This document shows, piece after piece, positions 46,469-56,283 of a stretch of DNA of 64,000 nucleotides. The stretch covers positions 434,001-498,000 of the forward strand of contig NZ_CAJYDW010000019.1 of NCBI RefSeq assembly GCF_913774235.1, read 5' to 3'. The first letter of the stretch is position 1; each line of letters starts with the position of its first letter. The notes beneath the pieces were generated by a model. It saw only the letters and a program-made list of their open reading frames with translations, was not told the DNA's origin and ran no database searches. Source of the stretch: an uncultured Pseudomonas sp. GTDB lineage: Bacteria; Pseudomonadota; Gammaproteobacteria; Pseudomonadales; Pseudomonadaceae. The position numbers and the translations under genes are program-made.

Positions 46469-46665
46469 AGGGTGTCCGGCTGGCGCCCCAGCAGGCACTG
46501 GAAGTGTGCCTTCTGCACGAAGCAACCCTTGGGAAAGCGCCAACCCACCAGCTCGCCGGGCTGCTTCTCAAGGTGCTGCGCGAAGACGGTGGCCCCCATG
46601 GCACGGGCCAGGGCCGCATACTCGCGCAGCGGGACCTTAACGACAGGAACATCCGGGCTGATCAT
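46465..46665 (-). CDS. Small protein, possible DNA-binding (HTH-like)
   Basis: 66-residue basic protein, not assigned to a known family by me. From MISPDVPVVKVPLREYAALARAMGA to the end it suggests a helix-turn-helix: an AxxxG-type turn, then QHLEKQPGELVGWRFPKG, similar in layout to small phage-type regulators found scattered in Pseudomonas. The ATG at 46665 has only a weak ribosome binding site. The 4-bp overlap with the convergent DUF523 gene and in-frame cysteines give no more clues. Confidence 0.45.
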   Translation of the reverse strand: MISPDVPVVKVPLREYAALARAMGATVFAQHLEKQPGELVGWRFPKGCFVQKAHFQCLLGRQPDTL

Positions 46666-46787
46666 GGGCGCTCTGCTGGGTGGAGCGCCGGCGCGCGAAA
46701 CGACGCACGTGGGCGAGTCCACAGGTGACTTGCCCAAGCTATCGGCACCTCTTTTTGGAACTTCAGCGCCGGGATGAAAAAGTTGGG

Positions 46788-48146
46788 CTAGTCAGCAGCC
46801 CTGGGGCTTTCCGGCAGGAACCAGTTCAGCAGCAGGGCGCATAGGCCGCCGGTGGCGACGCCAGACTCCAGCACCGCGCGCAGGCCGGCGGGCAGGTGGG
46901 CGAGAAATTCCGGCACCTGGGAGATGCCCAGGCCCAGTGCCAGGGACACGGCGATGATCAGCAGCGCCCGGCGATCCAGCTCGACCCCGGCGAGGATGTT
47001 GATGCCCGAGGCGGCCACCGCGCCGAACATCACCATGGCCGCGCCGCCGAGCACCGGCTCGGGTACTGCCTGGATCACGCCCGCCACTGCCGGGAACAGT
47101 CCCAGCAGCACCAGGATGACGGCGATCCACAGGCCGACGTGGCGGCTGGCGATGCCGGTCAGTTGGATCACCCCGTTGTTCTGGGCGAACACCGAGCTGG
47201 GAAAGGTATTGAACAGCCCGGCCAGCAGCGAATTGGCGCCGTTGACCAGCACCCCGCCCTTGATCCGCTGCATCCACCGCGGGCCTTCCACCGGTTCGCG
47301 GGAGACCTTGCTGGTGGCGGTGATGTCGCCGATGGCCTCCAGGGAGGTCACCAGATAGATCACCAGCAGCGGCACGAACAGCGACCAGGAAAAGCCCAGG
47401 CCGAAATGCAGGGGCATAGGGATCTGCACCCAGGCCGCTGCATGCATGCCGGTGAAGTCCAGCCGACCCAGCCAGGCGGCCAGGGCATAGCCCAGCAGCA
47501 GGGCGACGACGATGGCACTGCTGCGCAGGCCTCGCAGCGGGAGGCGGTTGAGCACCACGATGGTCGCCAGCACCGTGCCGGACAGCAGCAGGTTCTCGCC
47601 GTTGGCAAAGGTACCGTTACCCAGGGCCGCGAAGCCGCCGCCCATGCTGATCAGGCCGACCTTGATCAGCGTCAGGCCGATCATCAGCACCACGATGCCG
47701 GTCACCAGCGGGGTGATCAGTCTTTTGACGAAGGGCAGTACCCGCGACACGCCCATCTCGACGAAGGAACCGGCCATGACCACGCCGAAGATGGCGGCCA
47801 TCACCGCTTCCACCGGGGTACCACTCTTCACCATCAGGGCACCGCCGGCGATCAGCGGGCCGACGAAGTTGAAGCTGGTGCCCTGGACGATCAGCAGCCC
47901 GGCGCCGAAGGGGCCGAAGCGCCGGCATTGGACGAAGGTGGCGATGCCGGAGATCACCAGCGACATGGAGACGATCAGGTTGGTGTCGCGCGGCGCGACG
48001 CCCAGGGCCTGGCAGATCAGCAGGCCGGGGGTGACGATGGGCACGATGATCGCCAGCAGGTGCTGGATGGCGGCCAGCAGGGCGATCAGCGGACGCGGCC
48101 GGTCCTGGGGACCGTAGAGCAGTTCGGGGCGGGAGGACTGGGACAT
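46788..48146 (-). CDS. Xanthine/uracil permease family transporter (XanP-like)
   Basis: 452-residue NCS2 (nucleobase-ascorbate) symporter with 14 predicted segments. The signature SLEAIGDITATSKVS and QNNGVIQLTGIASRHVG, and GTSFNFVGPLI in helix 3, closely follow the XanP/XanQ xanthine permease pattern. NCS2 family membership is certain; xanthine as substrate is probable. No purine catabolic gene is beside it. Confidence 0.9.
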   Translation of the reverse strand: MSQSSRPELLYGPQDRPRPLIALLAAIQHLLAIIVPIVTPGLLICQALGVAPRDTNLIVSMSLVISGIATFVQCRRFGPFGAGLLIVQGTSFNFVGPLIAGGALMVKSGTPVEAVMAAIFGVVMAGSFVEMGVSRVLPFVKRLITPLVTGIVVLMIGLTLIKVGLISMGGGFAALGNGTFANGENLLLSGTVLATIVVLNRLPLRGLRSSAIVVALLLGYALAAWLGRLDFTGMHAAAWVQIPMPLHFGLGFSWSLFVPLLVIYLVTSLEAIGDITATSKVSREPVEGPRWMQRIKGGVLVNGANSLLAGLFNTFPSSVFAQNNGVIQLTGIASRHVGLWIAVILVLLGLFPAVAGVIQAVPEPVLGGAAMVMFGAVAASGINILAGVELDRRALLIIAVSLALGLGISQVPEFLAHLPAGLRAVLESGVATGGLCALLLNWFLPESPRAAD

Positions 48147-48199
48147 CGGCGGGCCGTCGCGGAAAAAGCGCCGATCTTACCCGAGCTGAGGGTTCGGCG

Positions 48200-48226
48200 C
48201 AGGCGAAGGGCGACGCCCCTCGCCTG
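48200..48226 (-). terminator. Hairpin at the end of the sugar ABC operon
   Basis: Two 13-base arms (CAGGCGAAGGGCG and CGCCCCTCGCCTG) pair with one mismatch and a 1-nt loop, 5 bp after the stop of the ATPase gene. No T-tract follows. It probably marks the 3' end of the transcript. Confidence 0.45.
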
Positions 48227-48230
48227 GGCT

Positions 48231-48998
48231 TCAGGCCGCTACACTCTGGGCGCCGGTCATCAGCGCCACGGCGTCGGCCATGGAGTGCTCGCGGGGATCT
48301 ATCACCGTCAGCCGACGACCGAGCCGGTGAATATGGATGCGATCGGCGATCTCGAACACATGGGGCATGTTGTGGGAGATCAGCACGATGGCGATGCCCC
48401 GGGCGCGCACGTCGAGGATCAGCTCCAGCACCTTGCGACTTTCCTTCACCCCCAGCGCCGCGGTCGGTTCGTCGAGGATGATCACCTTGGAGCCGAAGGC
48501 CGCCGCCCGCGCCACCGCCACCCCCTGGCGCTGACCGCCCGAGAGCGTCTCCACCGCCTGGTTGATGTTCTGGATGGTCATCAGGCCCAGCTCGGACAGC
48601 TTCTCCCGGGCGATGCGTTCCATGGCCTTGCGGTCCAGGGTGCGGAACAGGCTGCCCACCAGTCCTGGCTTGCGCAACTCGCGGCCGAGGAAGAGATTGT
48701 CGGCGATGGACAGCGCCGGCGACAGCGCCAGGTTCTGGTACACCGTCTCGATGCCGGCGCGGCGGGCCTCGATGGGGGAGGCGAACTGGATCGGCTTACC
48801 CTCGAAGCGGATCTCGCCCTCGTCCGGGCGCAGGGCGCCGGAGATAGCCTTGATCAGCGAGGACTTGCCGGCGCCGTTGTCGCCGATCACGGCGAGGATC
48901 TCGCCCGGCAGCAGGTCGAAATCGGCATGGTCGAGGGCCGTGACGCGGCCGTAGCGCTTCACCAGGCCGCGGGCCATCAGCAGGGGTTCGGTCGTCAT
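48231..48998 (-). CDS. Sugar ABC transporter ATP-binding protein (FrcA-like)
   Basis: 255-residue single-domain ATPase. Walker A GDNGAGKSS, signature LSGGQRQ, Walker B VIILDEPTA, and the His switch LISHN are all intact. A single nucleotide-binding domain, rather than the double RbsA/XylG form, places it with FrcA-type importers of fructose and related sugars. The ATG overlaps the permease stop by one base (TGATG). Confidence 0.9.
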   Translation of the reverse strand: MTTEPLLMARGLVKRYGRVTALDHADFDLLPGEILAVIGDNGAGKSSLIKAISGALRPDEGEIRFEGKPIQFASPIEARRAGIETVYQNLALSPALSIADNLFLGRELRKPGLVGSLFRTLDRKAMERIAREKLSELGLMTIQNINQAVETLSGGQRQGVAVARAAAFGSKVIILDEPTAALGVKESRKVLELILDVRARGIAIVLISHNMPHVFEIADRIHIHRLGRRLTVIDPREHSMADAVALMTGAQSVAA

Positions 48999-50080
48999 CA
49001 GCTCGCCGCCTTTCTGATCCATTGGTCGATAGCCACGGCCGCGATGATGAGCGTGCCGATCAGCAGATAGGTCCATTGCACGTCGGTGCCCAGCAGCCGC
49101 AGGCCGAGGGCGAAGACGCCGACGATCAGGGCACCGAACAGCATGCCGAGGATCGAGCCGCGGCCGCCGAACAGCGAGATGCCACCGATCACCACAGCGG
49201 TGATGGACTCGATGTTGGCGAACTGGCCGGCCGTGGGCGAGACCGAGCCGATGCGGCCGATCAGCACCCAGCCGGCGAAGGCGCAGATGAGGCCGGACAG
49301 TCCGTACACGGTGATCAGCATGCGCCGCACATTGACCCCGGCCAGGGCCGCCGCCTCCGGGTCGTCGCCCACGGCATAGAGATGCCGACCCCAGGCGGTG
49401 TGGTTGAGCACGTACCAGAGCAGGGCGACCAGCGCCACCAGGGCGATCACGCCGTAGGTGAAGACGGCGCCACCTACGCGGAAGTTCTCGCCGAACACCT
49501 GTAGCAGCGGCGCCGTCGCGCCGATTTCCTGGGCGCGGATGGTCTCGTTGCGCGAATAGAGGAAATTCGCCGCCAGCACGATCTGCCACATCCCCAGGGT
49601 GACGATGAAGGGCGGCAACTTGATGCGCGCCACCAGCCAGCCGTTGGCCATGCCGCACAGGGCGCCCACCACCAGGCCACAGAGGATCGACAGCTCCACC
49701 GGCAGGCCGTAGCGGAAGGTGAATTGGCCCATGACCACCGAGGACAGCACCATGATGGCGCCCACCGAGAGGTCGATACCGGCGGTGACCACCACCAGCG
49801 TCTGGGCCGCGCCGACGATGCCGGTGATGGCGACCTGCTGGAGGATCAGGGTGAGGGCGAAGGCGGAAAAGAACTTGCCGCCCAGCAGGGCGCCGAAGAT
49901 GCCCAGGGACAGCAGCAACACCAGCAGCGACACGGCTGAGGGGCGCGAATGCAGGAAGTGGCGGAATTTGAGCAGCGCGCTGCGCTCGTCGCGTTGGAAG
50001 GAGGCGACCTCCGTCGCGCTGTGCTTGAGCACCTGCTCGAACGGCTGACCGGCCGAGGAGGGCGGGATCGGATCGCTCAT
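48998..50080 (-). CDS. Sugar ABC transporter permease (FrcC-like)
   Basis: 360-residue inner-membrane permease of the RbsC/FrcC (BPD_transp_2) family with about ten helices. LVVVTAGIDLSVGAIM and GISLFGGRGSILGMLFGALIVG are the family signatures. It has a long cytoplasmic N-terminus (about 45 residues), as FrcC does. A GGAGATTGCC precedes the ATG. It is coupled to the ATPase gene downstream. Confidence 0.92.
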   Translation of the reverse strand: MSDPIPPSSAGQPFEQVLKHSATEVASFQRDERSALLKFRHFLHSRPSAVSLLVLLLSLGIFGALLGGKFFSAFALTLILQQVAITGIVGAAQTLVVVTAGIDLSVGAIMVLSSVVMGQFTFRYGLPVELSILCGLVVGALCGMANGWLVARIKLPPFIVTLGMWQIVLAANFLYSRNETIRAQEIGATAPLLQVFGENFRVGGAVFTYGVIALVALVALLWYVLNHTAWGRHLYAVGDDPEAAALAGVNVRRMLITVYGLSGLICAFAGWVLIGRIGSVSPTAGQFANIESITAVVIGGISLFGGRGSILGMLFGALIVGVFALGLRLLGTDVQWTYLLIGTLIIAAVAIDQWIRKAAS

Positions 50081-50186
50081 GGCAATCTCCTGATGGCGGG
50101 AAAACGGGCCGAGGGGCGGGCGTCCGCACCGGCGCCTCGGGCTGCCGGTGTGGACGACCTGCCTGGTCAGCCTTGACGCCGGGTCA

Positions 50187-51215
50187 CTAGCCCCAGCACT
50201 TCTTCAGGCCGGCCTTGCTGTCGATGGAGCGTACGCCCGGCACCGGCTTGTCGGTCACCAGCTGGACACCGGTGTTGACGTAGTCCTTGCCCTGGGTGGG
50301 GACCGGCTTGGCACCGGTGTCGGCGAAGGTCTTCACCGCGTCGATGCCCAGTGCCGCCATCTGCAGCGGGTACTGCTGGGAGGTGGCGCCGATCACGCCG
50401 TCCGCCACGTTGCGCACGCCGGGGCAACCGCCATCGATGGAGACGATGAGCACGTCCTTCTCGCGGCCGACGGCCTTGAGCGCCTCGTAGGCACCGGCGG
50501 CGGCCGGTTCGTTGATGGTATGCACCACGTTGATATTGGGGTCTTTTTGCAGCAGGTTCTCCATCGCTGCCCGGCCGCCTTCCTCGTTGCCGTTGGTCAC
50601 GTCGTGGCCGACGATGCGCGGATCGCTTTCGTCGCCGATGACGTTCGGGTCCTTGGGATCTATGCCGAAGCCGAGCATGAAGCCCTGATCGCGCAAGACG
50701 TCCACCGACGGTTGCGAAGCGTTCAGGTCGAGAAAGGCCACCCGGGCGTCCTTGGCCTTGTCGCCCAGGGTTTCCTTCGCCCACTGGCCGATCAGCTTGC
50801 CGGCCAACAGGTTGTCGGTGGCGAAGGTCATATCGGCGGCGCTCGCCGGGTCCAGCGGCGTATCCAGGGCGATCACCAGGATGCCGGCCTCTCGGGCCTT
50901 CTGCAGGTTGGGCACGATGCCCTTGGTGTCCGAGGCGGTGATCAGAATGCCCTTTACCCCATCGGCGATGCAGGTTTCGATGGCGGCCACCTGGCTTTCG
51001 CTGTCGCCGTCGATCTTGCCGGCGTAGGTCTTGAGCGTCATGCCCAGTTCCTTGGCCTTGGCGGTGGCGCCTTCCTTCATCTTCACGAAGAAGGGGTTGG
51101 TGTCGGTCTTGGTGATGAGGCAGGCGGAAACCGGCGCGGCCTGGGCGGTGCCGACGCTCAGGGCCGCTGCCAGCACGCAGCCGGCGAAGGAAGACAGGGA
51201 GACGGTTCTTTTCAT
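50187..51215 (-). CDS. Periplasmic sugar-binding protein (FrcB-like)
   Basis: 342-residue type I periplasmic binding protein with a Sec signal peptide (cleavage after GTAQA). Segments [37 protein letters not shown] and [14 protein letters not shown] are typical of ribose/fructose-type binding proteins. The first gene of the three ABC genes, 64 bp after the porin gene. The region before its ATG reads ACAACAATGA, one base short of a full AANAANAA motif. Confidence 0.9.
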   Translation of the reverse strand: MKRTVSLSSFAGCVLAAALSVGTAQAAPVSACLITKTDTNPFFVKMKEGATAKAKELGMTLKTYAGKIDGDSESQVAAIETCIADGVKGILITASDTKGIVPNLQKAREAGILVIALDTPLDPASAADMTFATDNLLAGKLIGQWAKETLGDKAKDARVAFLDLNASQPSVDVLRDQGFMLGFGIDPKDPNVIGDESDPRIVGHDVTNGNEEGGRAAMENLLQKDPNINVVHTINEPAAAGAYEALKAVGREKDVLIVSIDGGCPGVRNVADGVIGATSQQYPLQMAALGIDAVKTFADTGAKPVPTQGKDYVNTGVQLVTDKPVPGVRSIDSKAGLKKCWG

Positions 51216-51279
51216 TGTTGTGCGCTCGGATGGGACGAAGAGAGAGCGACCGGCACTGCAGCCGGTCGCCACCGCGTGG

Positions 51280-52524
51280 TTACCACCACTGCTCGATCTG
51301 GAAGCCGACGTTGGAGCCGTGCAGATCGTTGCCGAAGGTGCCGGTGCTGGACAGCGCCGAACCCGGATCGAACTGGTCGGCTGCGTTCTGCGCCGCCCGG
51401 TTCCACACAGCATAGGTGTAGAACAGGCGGAATTCCGGACGGCTTTTGAATTCCGGTCCCTTGGGCGACCAGGTAGGCGCCAGGGTCAGCTTGGTCAGCT
51501 TGCGGGTGCCACCGGGGGCTTCCACCTGGTCGTGGCCCAGTTCGGTGGAGAACTTGAATTGGTCGCTGATGCCGTACACCAGGCGCCCACCGAGGGAGGT
51601 CCAGCGCAGGTCGTTACCGTTGGGACGTTCGTCCTTCTGGTACACGGCGGCCACCTGACCACCCCAGTAGCGGCTGATCTGCCAGTCGAAGAAGTCCACC
51701 ACCCGGTAGGACACGTCCGAGCTGCTCAGGGTCGGGTCGCCGGTACTGCCCAGGGCGGTACCCGGACCCTGGCCACGCTGCACGGCGAAGGTGTTGACGC
51801 CGCCCCAGCCCAGGAAGTTGGCCTGCTTGTGCTGCAAGGTCACGGCGAAGCCGCTGTTGGCGTTGGGCTGGTTGGTGGGCTTGTCCAAGTAGCTGACGCC
51901 GATCTCCAGCGAGCCGTTGGGGTTGGTGTTGAAGCCGGCGACGTTGAAGTCGAAGCGGTTCTGGAAGTCCTTCTGGTTCTGGTTGTCCTTGCGCGAGAAG
52001 GCCACGCTGTATTTCAGGCCGCCGATGTTGACGTCCTCGATACCGCCGCCGGTGGCGCTCTGGTTCCAGTAGAAGAAGTCGGAGATATGGATGTCGTTAC
52101 GCTTGTAGTAACGACGGCCTGCCCAGACGTTACCGCCGTTGAGGGCGGCGATGTTGTTCCAGTAGGCGTAGGCCTGCGGCAGCCGGATCTGGCCGTTGTC
52201 GCCATGGAAGGTCGGAGTGCGGTCGTACTGGTTGTACAGGCTGGCCATGCCGTAGACGCCGACGGCGGAGCCATCGTCCAGCGTCAGCACGTCCTGCTTG
52301 GCGGCGAATTCGCCGTATTGCTCGCATTCGTTACCCAGGCGGTACTTGGATTGGGCTCCCGGCAACTTGAAGCAGCGCATCGAATCGGAACCGGATGAAT
52401 CACCCAGGCCGGTACGGAAGTAGCCGGTGGTTTCGAAGGCGTGAGCGGAGGGGACGAGGAGGAGAGTGCCTAGCAGGGACGCAGCGGAAACCCTGGCCAG
52501 CGGGACAGCCTTTTTCTTCTTCAT
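51280..52524 (-). CDS. LamB/maltoporin-family carbohydrate porin
   Basis: 414-residue outer-membrane porin. Signal peptide to SAHA, then [16 protein letters not shown] and [13 protein letters not shown], the LamB opening, with repeated aromatic beta-strands including [22 protein letters not shown] and a C-terminal QIEQWW that ends in an aromatic residue as outer-membrane barrels do. It is the first gene of the porin-binding protein-permease-ATPase series, so it probably lets the ABC substrate across the outer membrane. Confidence 0.92.
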   Translation of the reverse strand: MKKKKAVPLARVSAASLLGTLLLVPSAHAFETTGYFRTGLGDSSGSDSMRCFKLPGAQSKYRLGNECEQYGEFAAKQDVLTLDDGSAVGVYGMASLYNQYDRTPTFHGDNGQIRLPQAYAYWNNIAALNGGNVWAGRRYYKRNDIHISDFFYWNQSATGGGIEDVNIGGLKYSVAFSRKDNQNQKDFQNRFDFNVAGFNTNPNGSLEIGVSYLDKPTNQPNANSGFAVTLQHKQANFLGWGGVNTFAVQRGQGPGTALGSTGDPTLSSSDVSYRVVDFFDWQISRYWGGQVAAVYQKDERPNGNDLRWTSLGGRLVYGISDQFKFSTELGHDQVEAPGGTRKLTKLTLAPTWSPKGPEFKSRPEFRLFYTYAVWNRAAQNAADQFDPGSALSSTGTFGNDLHGSNVGFQIEQWW

Positions 52525-52545
52525 GTTTTTCCCTGAATTATTGTT
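52514..52545 (-). promoter_or_regulatory. Two AANAANAA motifs around the lamB start codon
   Basis: On the minus strand, AACAATAA (52545 to 52538) ends 13 nt before the ATG, just upstream of the AGGGA ribosome binding site. AAGAAGAA (52521 to 52514) begins directly after the ATG as Lys codons 2-4. Both are exact AANAANAA matches, suitable for Hfq/Crc repression of the whole uptake operon. Confidence 0.6.
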
Positions 52546-52640
52546 TTTGTGTTCAGCAATGCAGCCTGGTCACGCCGAGTTGTGCTCCAGAAGCAGCTCT
52601 AAGGTGTGACCATTGGCGGTAACCAGACTACAAACCGGTC

Positions 52641-52656
52641 GCTGAATCAATTCAGC
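52641..52656. promoter_or_regulatory. GCTGAA-TCAA-TTCAGC palindrome upstream of lamB
   Basis: A 6-4-6 perfect dyad about 117 bp upstream of the porin ATG, in the 358-bp gap to ilvD. The TGAATC..TTCA layout resembles LacI/GalR-family operators such as that of Cra/FruR. No such regulator gene is in the window. I see no ORF in the rest of this gap, which is AT-richer than its surroundings near 52640-52760. Confidence 0.5.
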
Positions 52657-52882
52657 GGCAGACGGAGGGTAGCCTTTGATCACTCAACGGCCTAGCGGGC
52701 GACTTGAAAGGAAATGTGAGCTGAATCACAGGTTGCGCTTCTACACGCATAGCTAGCCAAGCAACGGTGGAACCGCTCTGGAATGGGGTAGAGCAACGCC
52801 AGAAGGAGGGGGTGAAGCGGGAGGAAGAAACACGGAGGCGCGGGCAGGGCGACGGCAGGAGCCGTCGCCCGGGTGTCGCGGG

Positions 52883-54718
52883 TCAGCCCAGCAGGGCCTT
52901 GTCGCGGACCCCGCCCTTGTCGGCACTGGTGGCCAGCAGGGCATAGGCCTTGAGCGCGGTGGTGACGCGGCGCGCGCGCGGCTGGACGGGTTTCCAGCCC
53001 AGCTTGTCCTGCTCGATGCGGCGATGGGACAGCTCTTCGTCGCTCACCAGCAGGTTGATGCTGCGCTGGGGAATGTCGATGAGCACCTTGTCGCCGTCGC
53101 GCACCAGGCCGATGGCGCCCCCCGCGGCCGCTTCCGGCGAGGCGTGGCCGATGGACAGACCCGAGGTGCCGCCGGAGAAGCGCCCGTCGGTGAGCAGGGC
53201 GCATTGCTTGCCCAGCCCCTTGGACTTCAGGTAGCTGGTGGGATAGAGCATTTCCTGCATGCCCGGACCGCCCTTGGGGCCTTCGTAGCGGATGATGACG
53301 ATGTCGCCAGCCTTGACCTCGTCGGCCAGGATACCCCTTACCGCGGCGTCCTGGCTCTCGAACACCTTGGCGGTGCCCTCGAAGACGTGGATGGACTCAT
53401 CCACCCCGGCGGTCTTCACCACGCAGCCGTCCAGGGCGATGTTGCCGTACAGCACGGCCAGGCCGCCTTCCTGGGAATAGGCGTGCGCGACGCTGCGGAT
53501 GCAGCCCTCGGCGCGGTCGTCGTCCAGGGTGTCATAGCGAGTCGCCTGGCTGAAGGCTTCCTGGGTCGGGATACCGGCTGGACCGGCGCGGAAGAAGGTC
53601 TTCACCGCCTCGTCCTGAGTCAGGGTGATGTCCCATTGCTCGATGGCTTCACCGAGGCTACGGCTGTGCACGGTGGGCAGGTCGGTATGCAGCAGGCCAC
53701 CCCGGGCCAGCTCGCCGAGGATGCTGAAGATGCCACCGGCACGGTGCACGTCTTCCATGTGGTATTTCTGGATGTTCGGCGCCACCTTGCACAGCTGGGG
53801 CACCTTGCGCGACAGGGCATCGATGTTGCGCAGGTCGAAGTCCACCTCGGCTTCCTGGGCCGCGGCCAGCAGGTGCAGGATGGTGTTGGTCGAGCCGCCC
53901 ATGGCGATGTCCAGGGTCATGGCGTTCTCGAAGGCCGCGTAGGAGGCGATGTTGCGCGGCAGCGCCGACTCATCGTTCTCCTGGTAGTAGCGGCGGCATA
54001 GCTCGACGATGGTCCGGCCGGCCCGCAGGAACAGCTCCTTGCGGTCGGCATGGGTGGCCAGGGTCGAGCCGTTGCCCGGCAGCGCCAGGCCCAGGGCCTC
54101 GACCAGGCAGTTCATGGAATTGGCGGTGAACATGCCCGAGCAGCTGCCACAGGTGGGGCAGGCACTGCGCTCGTACTCGGCGACCTTCTCGTCGCTGGCC
54201 GAGCTGTCGGCGGCGATGACCATGGCGTCCACCAGGTCCAGGCCGTGGCTGGCGAGCTTGGTCTTGCCGGCTTCCATGGGGCCGCCGGAGACGAACACCA
54301 CGGGAATGTTCAGGCGCAACGCGGCCATCAGCATGCCGGGGGTGATCTTGTCGCAGTTGGAGATGCACACCAGGGCATCAGCGCAGTGGGCGTTGACCAT
54401 GTACTCCACGGCGTCGGCGATGATCTCGCGACTCGGCAGCGAATAGAGCATGCCGTCGTGGCCCATGGCGATGCCGTCGTCCACGGCGATGGTGTTGAAT
54501 TCCTTGGCCACGCCGCCGACCTTCTCGATCTCCCGGGCGACCAGTTGGCCGAGGTCCTTGAGGTGGACATGGCCGGGCACGAACTGAGTGAAGGAGTTGG
54601 CTATGGCGATGATGGGTTTCTTGAAGTCTTCGTCCTTCATCCCGGTGGCGCGCCAGAGCGCCCGGGCGCCAGCCATGTTGCGGCCCTGGGTGGAGGTTTT
54701 CGAACGATAGTCAGGCAT
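52883..54718 (-). CDS. ilvD: Dihydroxy-acid dehydratase
   Basis: Third enzyme of isoleucine and valine synthesis; also needed for pantothenate. 611 residues, starting [26 protein letters not shown] as in authentic IlvD. Fe-S and Mg ligands in [14 protein letters not shown] and [21 protein letters not shown]. These separate it from the aldonate dehydratase paralogue at 17251-19035. It is a single gene; no branched-chain amino acid leader peptide was recognised upstream. Confidence 0.98.
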   Translation of the reverse strand: MPDYRSKTSTQGRNMAGARALWRATGMKDEDFKKPIIAIANSFTQFVPGHVHLKDLGQLVAREIEKVGGVAKEFNTIAVDDGIAMGHDGMLYSLPSREIIADAVEYMVNAHCADALVCISNCDKITPGMLMAALRLNIPVVFVSGGPMEAGKTKLASHGLDLVDAMVIAADSSASDEKVAEYERSACPTCGSCSGMFTANSMNCLVEALGLALPGNGSTLATHADRKELFLRAGRTIVELCRRYYQENDESALPRNIASYAAFENAMTLDIAMGGSTNTILHLLAAAQEAEVDFDLRNIDALSRKVPQLCKVAPNIQKYHMEDVHRAGGIFSILGELARGGLLHTDLPTVHSRSLGEAIEQWDITLTQDEAVKTFFRAGPAGIPTQEAFSQATRYDTLDDDRAEGCIRSVAHAYSQEGGLAVLYGNIALDGCVVKTAGVDESIHVFEGTAKVFESQDAAVRGILADEVKAGDIVIIRYEGPKGGPGMQEMLYPTSYLKSKGLGKQCALLTDGRFSGGTSGLSIGHASPEAAAGGAIGLVRDGDKVLIDIPQRSINLLVSDEELSHRRIEQDKLGWKPVQPRARRVTTALKAYALLATSADKGGVRDKALLG

Positions 54719-54950
54719 GAAGCGGCACTCCGAGGCGGCTTTCTAGGTCACGGTTCTGCTCATCGTGAGCGCAGGCGGGGCACGGTGCAAACGCGGAGTG
54801 ACGAATGCCGGGCCGGAGGGCAACACCGTCATGCGGGATCTCCGCAGGGGCTGCCAGGGCTCACGAACCCGCCGGAGGATGCTGGCGGAGGGGAACTCGG
54901 ATCATACACGCGGGCGCCGGGGCTGCACAGCAGGGCCGGCGCCCGGCAGA

Positions 54951-55472
54951 TCAGGGGGCTTCCTGTTCGCCGTCGGGAGCGTCTTCCAGGTACTCGTCCA
55001 TCGGCTCCTGGCCGGCCAGGGTCTTCAGACTCAGCTCCACGGCCTCGGGCAGGGTGATATCGACCTGCTGCTTGTCGCCGCCTTCCAGGGACGACTCATA
55101 GCTGAGGGCATGGCGCAGGTGTCCATTCTCGAGGATGGCGCCGACACTGGCCAGCTGGGCGGTCGCCGGGGTCAGACGCTCCAACGCAGCCTTGGGCCAG
55201 GTCGCCTCGACGGTGGCATTGCAGGTGTAGAAGCCTGCATCGCCGCTGTCCGAAGGTTCTTCCTGGGTCTTGATGTCCACCAGCGAGACCTGGCTGGCAT
55301 CCAGCGGCGGCTGGCCGGCGGCGATGTCGTCCGCATAGATCTCGTTGATGGTCTGGGCGTACTGCTGACGAACCTGTTCGGCGGTCTTGGCCGCATCGCA
55401 GCTGTAGTCATAGCCACCGCAGCCAGTCAGGGAAAGCACCGCAGCTGTGAGTATGAGGTGACGTCTGGACAT
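54951..55472 (-). CDS. Predicted lipoprotein of unknown function
   Basis: 173-residue protein with lipobox SLTGC (Cys18). It contains a further pair of cysteines (YSCDAAK and FYTCNAT) that could form a disulfide in the periplasm and an acidic C-terminus (EYLEDAPDGEQEAP). I do not recognise the family. It lies between ilvD and osmE on the same strand. Confidence 0.72.
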   Translation of the reverse strand: MSRRHLILTAAVLSLTGCGGYDYSCDAAKTAEQVRQQYAQTINEIYADDIAAGQPPLDASQVSLVDIKTQEEPSDSGDAGFYTCNATVEATWPKAALERLTPATAQLASVGAILENGHLRHALSYESSLEGGDKQQVDITLPEAVELSLKTLAGQEPMDEYLEDAPDGEQEAP

Positions 55473-55563
55473 GCCTGAATTCCTTGGAACGATGGGTGAA
55501 GCTTGGCGGCGTTGGCCGTGCACGCGTCGCTCCGCAGTGCAGGGCATCGGCGCAACGGTCGTG

Positions 55564-55598
55564 GACGGGAGAGCCCATGGTGATACCGCTCTCCCGTC
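55564..55598 (-). terminator. Perfect hairpin between osmE and the lipoprotein gene
   Basis: GACGGGAGAGC and GCTCTCCCGTC form an 11-bp perfect stem around a 13-nt loop, 67 bp after the osmE stop. There is no T-tract on either strand, so transcript end protection is as likely as termination. Confidence 0.45.
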
Positions 55599-55664
55599 CT
55601 GTCCATCAGACGCCGCCAGCGTCCTTCAGGACACCCGGCCCGAATGGCCGGTCCAAGCCAGGCC

Positions 55665-56003
55665 TCAGGCGCGGTCGGCGCTTTCGCAGGTCTCGAAATC
55701 CTTGCTGTCGACGCGGTTCATGCTGTCGAAGCCGATCGAGTAGACCTGCTCCTTGCCATCCTTGTTGAGCACATAGTTGTTGCAGGTGCCCGGACGGTAC
55801 TTGCGGGTGTAGGTGCTCGACGGGGTGCCGCCGATGCGCAGAACGTCGGCCTTGGACATGCCTTTTTCCACCTGCTTCACCAGGGGCTGCTCGCGAAATT
55901 CCACGCGACCCACGGTGTAGTCGGCGGTGTTCTTCACCGAGGCGCAACCGGCCAGGACGGTGCCGGCCAACAGGGCGGTCGCGACTGCAATCTTTTTGTT
56001 CAT
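55665..56003 (-). CDS. osmE: Osmotically inducible lipoprotein OsmE
   Basis: 112-residue SmpA/OmlA-fold outer-membrane lipoprotein. Lipobox LAGC (Cys20), then FREQPLVKQVEKGMSKADVLRIGG, YRPGTCNNYVLNKDGK and a C-terminal SKDFETCES give the OsmE pattern with two cysteines. In enterobacteria and pseudomonads it is induced by osmotic stress. Promoter elements of that kind were not identified here. Confidence 0.9.
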   Translation of the reverse strand: MNKKIAVATALLAGTVLAGCASVKNTADYTVGRVEFREQPLVKQVEKGMSKADVLRIGGTPSSTYTRKYRPGTCNNYVLNKDGKEQVYSIGFDSMNRVDSKDFETCESADRA

Positions 56004-56203
56004 GGTGGTGATCCCTTCAAAGGCGGAAGTGCCTGACCCTTCGACGATGACGGCGCCGATAAATTCGCTCTCCGCCGCACTTCTCGCCGTTCATCCCTGA
56101 CGCCGGATCATCTGGTGCTTCGGCAAGTGACTGTATCTAAAGCTGATTCTGCAAACGAACGCTATATGTCGGTTTTTTAAGGAGTATTTTGTCCGAACGG
56201 CAG

Positions 56204-56232
56204 TTGACAGGAGACCGGCGGCGAGCGATCTT
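56204..56232 (+). promoter_or_regulatory. Possible promoter of the amidase gene
   Basis: TTGACA at 56204-56209 is a consensus -35. The best -10 at proper spacing (GATCTT, 56227-56232) is poor. It lies about 50 bp before the ATG at 56284. Confidence 0.25.
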
Positions 56233-56283
56233 TGCCGTTATGTTGTAACCCTTTCCCTGTTTCTCGTTTCTCGCGAGGACTCC

